Positions 32,711 through 43,336 of a stretch of 52,257 nt of DNA are shown here, piece by piece. The notes below the pieces were generated by a model that saw only the letters and a list, made by a program, of their open reading frames with translations, made no database searches and was not told where the DNA came from. Position 1 is the first letter of the stretch, and the number at the start of each line of letters is the position of its first letter. Source of the stretch: Trebouxia sp. TZW2008 (Eukaryota > Chlorophyta > Trebouxiophyceae > Trebouxiales > Trebouxiaceae); the NCBI GenBank assembly GCA_002118135.1, contig BDIU01000498.1, positions 1 through 52,257 on the forward strand. Direction: 5' to 3'. The translations under genes were made by a program, and so were the position numbers.

Positions 32711-35700
32711 GTAGGCACACAGTGCAGCTACATTGACAAAAGAACCTGTGCCCAAATGTTGCTCAGGTTCGCCTGACAAAGTTGTAACAGTGTGTTGTTT
32801 GTGATAGATGCAGCCTGTGAGAGCCTCTTACCTCGGCTTGCATTTGCTGTTTCAATCTCTGGCAACAGCTTACTCACTGCCGCTGCAGTAAGCAACAGCC
32901 AAATGCATGTGGCAACAGTAACAGAGGCAATGAGGCAGGGCGTAGCACCTGTCATGGGCTTGCCCCTGATGTAGCTACCAGTCACTCTGCAGTGGAGGCG
33001 GTCTGTGTCCGGCGACCCTTCTAGCCCCAGCACCTGCTTCACTGCCTCACACACCACCTTGTGCACCTGTTGCACTTCTGACCTGGGAATGCGCTGCTGC
33101 ATGTCATCAAAGTGCTTCAAGCCTGCAACCTGCACAAGCAGTGCTGGCGAATGTCCCTTGGCAGAGGTACAAAAACAAGCTATTTTTAAGCGTTAGGACT
33201 GCTGTTAAGCATGCCATTTCAGACAAGATGTCTTTGAGTGTCATGACTGCAATGCAGAGACTCCAGCTGGAACCTGCAGTAATCACATGCAATGTGACGC
33301 AGCAGCACAACACACTTATATGTCCGACGACTGCCAACAGCTGTTTGCAGCCTGAAAATGTGACGATGCAGATGGGAGAAAACAATATATGTCTCTCAGC
33401 TGTAGACTCGACTCAAGCGCCTCAGGCATTCAGCTCAGGATGCAGGGAAGCTGTTATGATGTGCTGTCTTGCTGACAAACCTACCTGCTGCTCAGAGAGA
33501 TCATCACGGGCTCTGAGATCATCCAAGGTACGACACCCAGCATTGTACCACCGCTGACAAGTGGCCTCTGCAGCTCCCCACACCTTCAGAAACTGCAGTA
33601 TGACACCATGCTAAGATGACTCTGTCTGACAAAGTCTTGCAATGCAGTGTAGGTATCATGCTGTGGGGCTGGCATGGATGGAACACCAGATTAGGTTTTG
33701 GGCTTTGTGACTTGGCACCTGCTCACAGTTACTGAGACCAGGCTGCACCTGACTCGTGCTAAATTTCACTTATGCCAGACAAGCACCCAGACCTACAGTA
33801 CATGCCACCCTGTTAGATACCAAAATAGTGGTCTGGTAAATTTAAACAACCGAGAAGGAGGGACAACAGCTTCTCTTTCTGTAACTGAATGCTCAAGGCA
33901 GTATGAGGCGGTGGGTGCAACTACACTGTCCTCCAATGAGGTGGCACTGTGCATTTGCCTGGCCATATCAGCATGCAGAAGCACCTACCAACTGGATGAC
34001 CTGTTGCTGCTCATCTTTGGCCAACATCTCATTGCTGCGCAGGGTGCCTGTCTGCATGATCTCCAGCACCTTGTCCTTGCTTTTGGCACCCATGCTCAGC
34101 TCTAGCACATCCTCCTCTGTTTGCAAAGGCTTGTCTAGGCGTGTCAGCTCTCCTATGGCGCGTTCTGCTGCCTGCAAGACGCCAAGGGCGCTGTCAACAC
34201 CTAGACTTTGTATCAGATGCTGCGCATAATGAGATCACTATGAAGTGTTTAAAACATGGCATGTCAAGTTGAGTAGGCCCACCAAATGCAAAGTGATGTA
34301 AGGGCTCTGCATGCCCTGCTTGCTCCTAAGTGACACTGAACAAGGGTGACATACATATGTGCAGCTGTTTGCATGACGCCACAGTGGCAACACGAGTGTG
34401 TATACAGATCAACATCCTGATTCTGAGTGTCAAGACAAAATTGACTTCTCCAACATAGCATGTGGGCGAACAGGAAAAGGCAAAGTAGCACGTCCCTCAT
34501 CAAGGCGCCCTAGGGATGTTCTGCTGCGTATGTGATCGACAGGGTGCTGACCTTGATCCTGAACTGGTCTATCCTGCCTCTATAGTTGTCCCGCACAATC
34601 TGCATCTGCTCCACCAAGCACACTGTCTGCGCGCTGCAAGCTACATGGGCGCAGACATCATTGACAGAAGCCTTGAGCTGCTTGCGGGGTGGCCCTTCTT
34701 CATCGTCAGAGCCCTCATCTTTGTCATCTGGCCCTTCCTGTGCATCAGTGCGAGGCCCTGCACCTGCCCCATCTGTTTGATACCAATGCCTTTCAATGGT
34801 CTGTATGGTCTGCATGGCACGCTTCTGATCCCATGGCTCCTCCCATACCCCGCCTGTGCATAAGAGGGTCTACATGTGCCCATGTTTCACTGTATGGCAT
34901 GCAATGCCATTCCTGAGGTCATCACAGCAGTGACATTTCATTTGACAACTGGCTGCAGGTTGAATGCCAGGCTAATGCTCAAGTAGGGAGATCACAGCCT
35001 AACATCAAAGCAAATCTGGTAGATTGCATGGTGCATGGCGCAATTTGATAAAAGCACGAGAAAAGATTGTGCAATCAGCATCTTTACTGGGCATCACAAC
35101 TGCCATGCAGCACAATAATCATCATATAATCATAGAGTACCGTCACTCAGACAAAAGTTTGCATGCTCCTTGTGCCATGTCAACATGTGCCCTGGCATAG
35201 CGCAGCACATTTAGGGTAGGCCTTTGTTGTAATCGGAGTGCCTGACCTGTGCCCCAAGGAATGCCAGTCCGGCCACCAGTGAATGCCCTGCCCTCAGGAC
35301 TGACATCTGGGTGAATGCTTATCTTCTTCTCAGCACTGAGTCCTGCTGCTTCCTGCATTCCTGTTGCTGGCTGAATCAAGGATGATGCCTGAGGCCCTTC
35401 CCCTTCATTAGGTAGCACATCAGCACTGCCTGTTGTGCGTCCAGCCACTGCAGAGTTTGATGCTTCTGCAGCTTTGGGTTGAGCCTGTGTTGGGTCGCTG
35501 GGAGAAGATTGTTGCTGAACAGCTGAGTCAGGTTTTGGCAGTTGACTGACCTCTGCAGCATTGTCAGCATTGTTTGTGCTGATTTTGCACTCCTCATTTG
35601 AGTATGTACGGGTGTCATTGCTGGCAACCTGCTGCAAAGCTATCAAATAGGTGCTAGTGGGCAGCAAGCGTCCTTGCACCAGACAGTCGCTGATGTACTG

Positions 35701-36638
35701 AGGCACGACAAGGTCAATGTTGGTGGGAATCTTGAGCTTCTGGCCTTCCCACTTCTTTGACAGCCGTGGAATAGATGCTGGCAGGTTGGCAAGCCCTGCT
35801 GAAGCATCCACTGCAGATGTATCCCTGGCTGCGATTACAAGCTTTGTGTTTGCTGTTATTCTGTCCTCAAGGATGGCACCAGCTTGACCTGCCTTTTGTT
35901 TCAGCGTTGCTGTGTGGCTGCGCATCCAGAAGGTGACGTGCACCCCAGCAAAACACCCCTCATTGCTGGCAATGCTCTCAGGCTCGTTTGATGCAGTGTC
36001 TTTTTGGCCTTCAAGGATAGCTGATGCAGAAGCCTGATTGCAAGCAAACTCGGTCCGTGAGCTGGAGAACAGCAGGTTTGATTGGTGTATGCATACCCAT
36101 GCAGCACATCATACAGCCATATGGCAGAACGACAGGCTGCTAACAGTTGAATATGATTCGCAGCTAGTCTATACCGCGGAAGCAGAGGCTTCTTCACCCA
36201 CAAGCTCAAAGCCATGCTGATATTCAGAAGCACCCTTGGCCAAGAAGACCACATCTCCAATGTCAAGCTGCATCAGCACAGCTGCTTGCTAAAGGCTAAA
36301 TTGTGTCTCATTTTTGGCACGCAGTACAGCTTTGTCAAGACTGCTTCCTGATCAGGCACAAGTGTCTGGTGTAGGAGCTGTACCTTGCAGGACTCATCCT
36401 TGCTGATCTGCACAATAGTTTTTGCCTTCTGGCGCTTGACGTACAGAAGTTTATGGGCCACCAATTTGGCCTGAGCTTTGCCTTCCTGGAAGCAAGAGGA
36501 TGCATGCCTGCTAATCGCTGTCGAAGCAATATGCAGCTGTCGAGAACGCCCCAATACTGTAGGTTGATCGCTCAACGGAAGTTCTAGGTCAGCATACAGA
36601 GCTCGCAATCTGGGAGGCATGCTGAGCGCTCTGTTCAT
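31554..36638 (-). CDS. FHA-BRCT family X DNA polymerase (Pol lambda-like)
   Basis: Nine exons on the minus strand: 36638-36384, 36267-36175, 36033-35247, 34853-34552, 34171-33989, 33592-33485, 33129-32949, 32480-32252, 31869-31554. All phases agree and give 817 aa. The N terminus is a PNKP/APTX-like FHA domain (TVLGRSRQLHIASTAISRHA to LDIGDVVFLAKGASEYQHGF). A BRCT domain follows (HVTFWMRSHTATLKQKAGQ to VPQYISDCLVQGRLL), then a Ser/Pro/Gln linker. The C-terminal half is a full polymerase X core: an 8-kDa region, WGAAEATCQRWYNAGCRTL, LKHFDDMQQRIPRSE, GSYIRGKPMTGDIDF with two catalytic Asp, RRIDFKVYP with the third, NYFIGSGPF, and the end LGLAYVPPFMRFF. Such enzymes fill gaps in base-excision repair and end joining. 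The BRCT exon also reads to a stop at 35143, so a separate FHA-BRCT protein is the alternative. The matching splice at 35247 and its acceptor favour one gene. Confidence 0.85.
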
Positions 36639-36909
36639 GATCTATATGCTCATGCAGCAAAAGTCAAACTTTCATGATTCTCGAGTGCTCACGCTTGAGC
36701 TCGAATACGACAGCTAGCAGTCGCGATCACTCCGCTAGCGCGCTCGCGTCTACTCTGTGATACGGCCCCAGTTGACACCATGATGTTGCATGCAGTGCAG
36801 AGAGGGCCACAGCCTGAAGCTTTGCAGAATGACGTCTTTGGCGGGATCGGTCTGCTGAGAAGATCGTTTAATCTGTTGTGCTAGCGACTTGAGCGTGGCT
36901 TGACAAAAG
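36639..36909. promoter_or_regulatory. CpG-rich divergent promoter of polymerase X and INCENP genes
   Basis: This is 271 bp between divergent start codons. Twelve CpG fall within 36661-36780, including CGCTAGCGCGCTCGCGTC. No TATA box was recognised. A short shared promoter suggests that the two genes are expressed together. Confidence 0.6.
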
Positions 36910-39900
36910 ATGGCAAAGAACTTTGCTTCCGTGCTGGCATCCTTACGAGCAGCCAGCCAGGACAAGGTCCAGGAGATTGACAGAACATATACTGCCAACT
37001 GTGACTGGCTACTTGAGCAGTTCAAACTCACTCAAGCAAGCCTATTGGCACTAAGAACAGATGCTGCTGCTCCCATCCAGGATATTGCAGAGCAACAGGT
37101 GCAGTGCGACCATCTCACAGGCCTCTCACTGCCTTGTAAGCTCTGAACAGTTTGCTGATCACTGGTGCATTCGCAGTAGAGTACTGCAAAGACAAGGGGC
37201 AGAAAGAAGCAGGGACACAAACAAGCTGCAGCAGCAGCAGCAGCAGCAAGCCAGCAGGGTGGGTCATGTCATGCATGCAAAATTCTGCTCAATTAAAAAG
37301 GCAGTTTTCTGGTCTGCCAGCCTGCAGTCTGTGCTTTCAACATTGGCTGACACTGCGACTGTCCCACAGAGGTTGATGAGCCACCTGCCGAAGATGCTGA
37401 AAAGCAACCTCAGCTTGCTATTTCAGCTACGCCAGCACCAGCAGCGCGTGTGACGCGCAGCAGAAGAGGACAAGCTGCAGCATCAAATAATGCAGCTGAC
37501 ACTGGCAGTCAGCAAATTCCCTCACCGCCAAAGACTAGGGCACGTGGAAAGCGCAATCAGACAGCCAGCAAACCCTTTACAGTGCCTTCTGCTTCCAGAA
37601 GCATCACAAGAAGCGCTGCAATCCATACCTCCTCACCAAGTGATAGCGCAGTTGCAGACAATGATGTTCAGCAAGAGCAGCAACAGCATGTTGAGAACGC
37701 CAGCACTGTGGATGCAGCCAGACAGCAGGCAGCAGCCAGCCCAGGCAGCAGTGTGCACAACATCAAGCAGTTGAGAAGCGCAGCTGAAGCAACAAATACA
37801 GCCTGCAGCCCAGATAGCAATACCGCACAGCGTGAGCAGACGCCAACAGCTGACAGGATGGATCAAGCTGAGACTCAAGCGAGTCCAGCACAGGGCCTAG
37901 AGCCACCCAAAGCCAATGGCAGTCCTCAGGCAGGGCCTGTTCATGAGTCTGACGAAAGCATGCGCAAGTCCGGCAAGCGCAAGCACAGCACAGCAGATGC
38001 CAGCACAGACTCAAAACAGAGCAAACGCCGTCATGTCAGTTCAGCTGGACAGGACCAAGACAGGCATCAGAGAGCTGACAGGTTGTCTGGAGATGTACAT
38101 CAAAGTATCCTCAAGCAACTGGAGCCAGAGCAGCTTGTTGAGGACACAACGCTTGCAGACAGTCCATCTGCACAGCAGCAAATCCCAGAATCATTGCTTG
38201 AACAGGCCCCAACTGCAACTGAAGTTAGCAGCGCGTCAGATGCACGCCCTACCTGCAACGCAAACCCTGCCTTGGGTGTAGTTACAGACGCTGAACAAAG
38301 CATAGAGCTTGGTGCAAGAGACAGCGACTTCCAAGATGCCCAGGACAGGCTGAGTACATTGGATCCACCTGAGCTTCAGCCTAGCAGTACAAGCCAGCTG
38401 GCACCACAGCTTGCAGTGTCCAGCACTCCGGACAGTGACGCAGTTGCAGCAGCAGATCTTGTAGAAGGTCTGCAAGTTGCAGAGGCAGAAACAGACACTG
38501 CTGCTACTGTCGGTTTTCCTGGCAATTCTGCTACACTCAACTCACAGGCTGACCCCAGCAATGACGGACAGGAAGCAGCAGCAGCAGCAGCAAATGATTC
38601 TCCAGTGCATGAAGGTGAAGCAGACAAGGATGATGACAATGGTGAGGAGGGCTTGCAAGATGATGACCAAGAGATTGAGCCGGCAGCCCCCTCAGCGCTT
38701 GGAGTAGCAGCTGCCGTGCCACTGCCAAGGACTTCTGCTGTCCATGGTATGACAAGACCTGCCTGTATCTTCGTGCCTGCTTCTACCCCTCTGTTGCATC
38801 GTCTGTGTAGCTCAAGATGCTTTGTTGCAGACTGCTATTGTGCTACCTGGCGCCTGTGACATGTTTTCCATGTTCATGCATGATAGCACAAGTGGTCCCT
38901 TGAGCACAAAGCAGCTAGTCGCTTGAAATGAAGGCAAAGCTCACAATGGCTTGCAAAGGTATGCAGCACAACCTCTTGATGCAACACAGGCCTAGTGGAC
39001 AGTAGCAGTCAAGCCGCGGCTGCCTCAGATGCTGCTGCAGCCAGCAGTGGCATGGCCGGCAACCTGGTGTCAGCTATCAGGTCTTTCCTGCCTGGTGGCA
39101 AGCCGCCAGAGCCTCAGCTTGCAGGCGGCAAGAAGCCTGTCAAGGTAGCCCAGATTGCAACCCCAGCAGACTGGTACAAAGTGTTTTGCCTTGAGTTTGT
39201 TGTTACCAAGCCTAAGCAGGTGCTGACTGAGTTGCCGAGATACCATCAAACAGCTGAAGTCCGATGTGTGCGTTGAGCACACAAACCCATGCAGCATTGA
39301 GCACACACTTCTGTAGGACAACAAGGACTGATGTATTCTATGTGTATGTTGCATGCAATGGCGATATACTTTGGCCTGATGAGCTGACATGAGCAATTCA
39401 TTGCAGGTGAAGGCACTGGAGGCTGCAGAGGCTGCTAGGCGCAAAGAGGCTGCCAGGAATGCGGATAGACTCAAGCAGAAGGGCACCCTTGACAAGCAGA
39501 GGGCAGAGCGGGCCAAGGTGATTCCATGCTCAAAAGTGCCTCTTACTATAATGCTACTTGTTGAAATTGTTTGTTGCTATCATGTTTTGCACCATGTGTG
39601 CATCAATGCAGATCTATTGTGACAAACAGATTGAAACGCCTGCCACCGTCGGATGCAGCCATGTGTCCTTGATCAACATGGCGTAGTGTGATGAAGGAAA
39701 GCCATCCGGCAGATGCATGGCACAAATTGTCATCAGCAATAACAGGTGTTGTTCATGCTGCATACTTCTGTCTGCAAAATGGATGCAACAGTAATGCTGT
39801 GCACTGTCTTGAAAAGCAGATGTGGAGTATGCTGCTGAGCCTGCATACTACGGCTGTCATCAGCATCACTCTTGTGTTGGGTGCAGGCCAAGCAAGAAGA

Positions 39901-42834
39901 GGAACAGCAAAGAGCGCAGGAGGAGGCCAAGAAGCGGCAAGAGGCAATACGCAAGCGTGATGAAGATGCAGCACAGCGCAGGTAGGGCTCATTGGTGTGA
40001 CGTGAATCTTGTGGCACATCCCGGGCCATCTTTCAAAGCAGGGCATGCCATGCTGCAGTGACTTCTCCACCTTCAATCAAAATCAAGGCTTGTTTGCATT
40101 CACCCACGATTGCGAGTTGGGCTCATCCTATTGCTTTGATGACTGCATTTGCCCTGGCGGCGAGCTACTTGTATGCTTCCTGCTTTGATGTCTTCCAGAT
40201 ACCCAAGTGTTTCATGCAGTACTGTTTTTCAGGCGTGCCAAAGAGGAAACTGAGCGCAAAGCAAGGCAGGAGCGGCAAGTCAAGGCTGAAGCCTCTCAGG
40301 CCAAGAAAAAGGTTGAAGAGGCCAAGAAGAAGGTAAAGTATCTGGCCTGATTGTTGGTTTACACATAAAGTCAGCAAGGTCATTGTTGGATCAGACGCGC
40401 AGGTCTCAAAGAAGCAAAGACAGTTGCGCATAAAATACATCGGTGAGCAGCTGAGATGTAGCTTACAACAAGACTAGTGACTGCTTGCATGACTTTTTAA
40501 AGTAGTCACTCTGCATTGCACAAAGCATTCTGCTGCAGCAAACCATTCAAGCCTGTTGTTGTTTCACAAATAATCGCTGCGTCTATCTGCTTCCCTTGAA
40601 GGCTTCCGACATTGTGATTCCCAGAGCTCTTTCCTAGATGAGCAAGCTCCAAAGCAGAGCATGACTTGCATGCTGACTGCAGGAGCCAGAAAGGCAGGGC
40701 CACCGTCCTGTTGAGCTGCAAGCGCACACCAGACCGCCATTGCAACCCCAGTCAAGCAATGTCCCAGGTTCAGGTGCAGCCGCTGCTGCCAGCAGCAAAC
40801 CCACTCTTCCACCCTTGAGCCCAACTACCCTGAAGCAGCCCACTCAGGCTTCTGGTCATGCCGACTCATTCCCAGGGTTTAAGGTATGTTGGGAAAAGCA
40901 TACTGACACCAGTGTGTGGCTGCCGCTAAGGGTGCCAATAGGGTCTGCATCCAGACCCACATGTCGTGTCAAAGCATCAGCATACACTGCATCAAGACTC
41001 TCATGCTCAGTTGCAGTTGAGCTGTGAAGACCTCACGCATGATTCAAGTTTGCACCTGAGCTGTGTAAGTAACTTGCTGCAGCATCATCAAGGGCGTATG
41101 CACCTTGATGCCCAGAAGTTTGCAGGAAATAGCGCTTCCTATTGCAGGTGACGGCCTCAAGTCAAGCTCCTGGACCCAGCACGCATGCAGCCAGTGCAGC
41201 AGTGTTGGCACCCCCAGCTCTGCAGACAAAGGTATGCGCACCTCACCTCTAGTGCATGATAGTTTGCCTTTCCTACTGAATGACACCTAGCTTACGGCAT
41301 TGTTGGGATCAAGTCATGTGCCATGCACCACACCATTAACATTCATGGGTCATGACCAGCCTTTGACTCAGCCTCAACTGAGTCAGAAGATGAGCTGATG
41401 CGGCTTGCCAATCAGTCTTTTGAGTGTCAAGCATCCGCTGCTGGTGCTTGCAGGCAGCACCTCCTATGGTTCAGCGCCCTGTTGAGTCACAGCCAAGGCA
41501 GCTTGCACAACCAGCTGATGCCCCAGCTGAGACATACCAGATGTCACCGTACAGGTGCGCTTGCTCACTCAGCTCATCTGACTGCTCCCACACACCACAC
41601 TTCGATGTTGCTACGACATGTAATCTCAGCAATCCCAAAGCTTGCTCGTCAGTGCAGTTTTGGGAATCTGCATTCAGATCACCAACTAAGTGAACCCCAC
41701 AATAGCACATCACATCCCACCAGCACTGTTGCACATGACGCATGCCATGTTGCACAGCGCCATCTCTGCTGCCCAGCGCAACAGGAGATCAAGATGGGCA
41801 GCATTTCAATATTGCATTCCCAACCAACTGCAGAGCATATCATGGCAAGACAGGATACGGGCCTCACACACCTAGCATCTGTGCTGCAGTGTCTACCACA
41901 TGGCTACAACTTTCATTGCAAGAATACCTGCTTATGAGATGATCATTACATGATCATGACATCAATCTTGCTGTCATATTGATTAGCGAGTACTCAGTGA
42001 AAATTGTTATTGCTTAAATTGCAGGGGCAGTGATAGTGATGAAGACAGCAGTGAGGATGAGGAGCCCAAGAAGCCCATCCCTGAGTGGGCTAGGGGCCGT
42101 GCCCTCATGCAGCAATTGGCCAGCCAGGTCCAGACAGACCCTGATGAGGTCTTTCAGCAGCACAGGAAAACATGCAGTCTAGACGAGGTGTTTGGGCACT
42201 CTGGTGAGCCAGCCTACTGTGTTCAACTTTTGACGGTCAATCAGCTGATGCATGTGCCGCACAGCAAGCCTGTTATGTTCCAGACTCAAAGGTGACCTGG
42301 GCATGAGAGTATCTACAACTCAACTCAAATCTCAGCTGATGCATATGCCGCACAATTTTACACAGAATTTAGGCATTACAGGCATCATTGTTGAGGCTGC
42401 TGCATCTGTATCAAGCTGAAATCTGGCTGAAGCTGTGCTGCAAGCTGCCAACTGTGTGCTGAGCAGCCAAAGCCTAAGCCTACTGTGTTCCACACTGCGT
42501 CTTTCACACTGCCTTGCCTTGCTTTTTAACTGCTGCTGCCTTGATGTGCAGACTCATGCAGTGTATGTTGGTGTGAGCTTGGTGAGTGCTTTATCTCAGG
42601 CAGGCTGCAGAACTGAAAAGCTTTCAATTGGTCTATCTTGCGCAGCTGAGATTCTATGTGGTTTGTATCAACTGTCAAGTCAGAGAGTCTCCAAATCGTT
42701 GTTGTGCTGCAGAGGCAGACAGGAATGGCAAGAAGAAAGATCTCAGCAGGCGCACTAGCAGTGGGAACTGGATTGAGGATCGCGTCACCTGGAAGGAGGA
42801 ATTGAATTACAAGAAAGCCATGGGATATGTTTGA
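36910..42834 (+). CDS. INCENP homologue, scaffold of the chromosomal passenger complex
   Basis: Exons: 36910-37098, 37180-37258, 37370-38746, 38990-39144, 39407-39517, 39887-39981, 40233-40332, 40683-40883, 41148-41231, about 41360-41440, 41454-41554, 42025-42203, 42713-42834. The product is about 950 aa. The N terminus is a short helical segment (MAKNFASVLASLRAASQDK). A long Ser/Gln/Ala-rich disordered region follows, then a charged single-helix-like coiled coil (EEEQQRAQEEAKKRQEAIRK). The C terminus is a clear IN-box: KPIPEWARGRALMQQLAS, CSLDEVFGHS and, across the last intron, SRRTSSGNWIEDR. In other eukaryotes the IN-box binds and activates Aurora kinase and the TSS motif is phosphorylated. 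The join around the 41360 exon (FDSASTESEDELMRLANQ) does not fit in phase on either side, so a small exon or splice choice there is wrong. Confidence 0.9.
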
Positions 42835-43336
42835 CGACAGAGTTATGTCTGACATTTGACAGCGTGCGAGTATCCCATATTGGACGTTTAGGTCTGCAAT
42901 TTTGCCCGCAGAACAGTTTGTCAACAGTTGAGTACTATGACAATGCACTATGGATGCATTCATTCATTGAAAAATAAGTCAGAGTGCGTGTAAATGACTT
43001 ACCAATGAGATTGCTTTCTCAGCAGGAAGCAGGTAGACTGTAGAAACATGCAGAAGCTTCCTAGCAAAAAGCTTGAGCTTGTCAAACGCATCAAAAAAGC
43101 TCAACTCACAAAAATGTTGCATCAGATGTCTGTCTCTCAAATGCACTCCCTATCTGTAGCAAAGCTGCCGCATCAGTGACCAAACAGCATCCAGACAAAC
43201 CGCAAAACCTCAATTTGTATGAGGTTGTGTCCAAACACAATCAGCAGCAGACAGACAGTGTTGTCAGGCAGAGATGCATCTCTCTGGAAGTGAATTGTAG
43301 CTTGTTGTAACTGGACTGCTGTCCCGGCTGCTCTTG
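42835..43336. other. Intergenic between convergent INCENP and glycosylasparaginase genes
   Basis: About 500 bp, somewhat richer in A and T than its surroundings, without exon-like frames. It probably holds two 3' untranslated regions. Confidence 0.5.

Noticed and set aside
33141..33557. Long plus-strand frame in the polymerase region (RTAVKHAISDKMSLSVMTAM)
   Set aside because: It runs across polymerase intron 6 into exon 6 antisense without fitting splice borders. It could belong to the proposed interleaved gene but was not supported enough.
34641..34883. Minus-strand frame with YAQAGYGRSHGIRS
   Set aside because: It overlaps polymerase exon 4 in another frame. The frame with VWEEPWDQKRAMQTI fits the splice phases.
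37490..38707. Further open frames on both strands across the INCENP exon
   Set aside because: They are shadows of a long low-complexity Ser/Gln/Ala coding exon.
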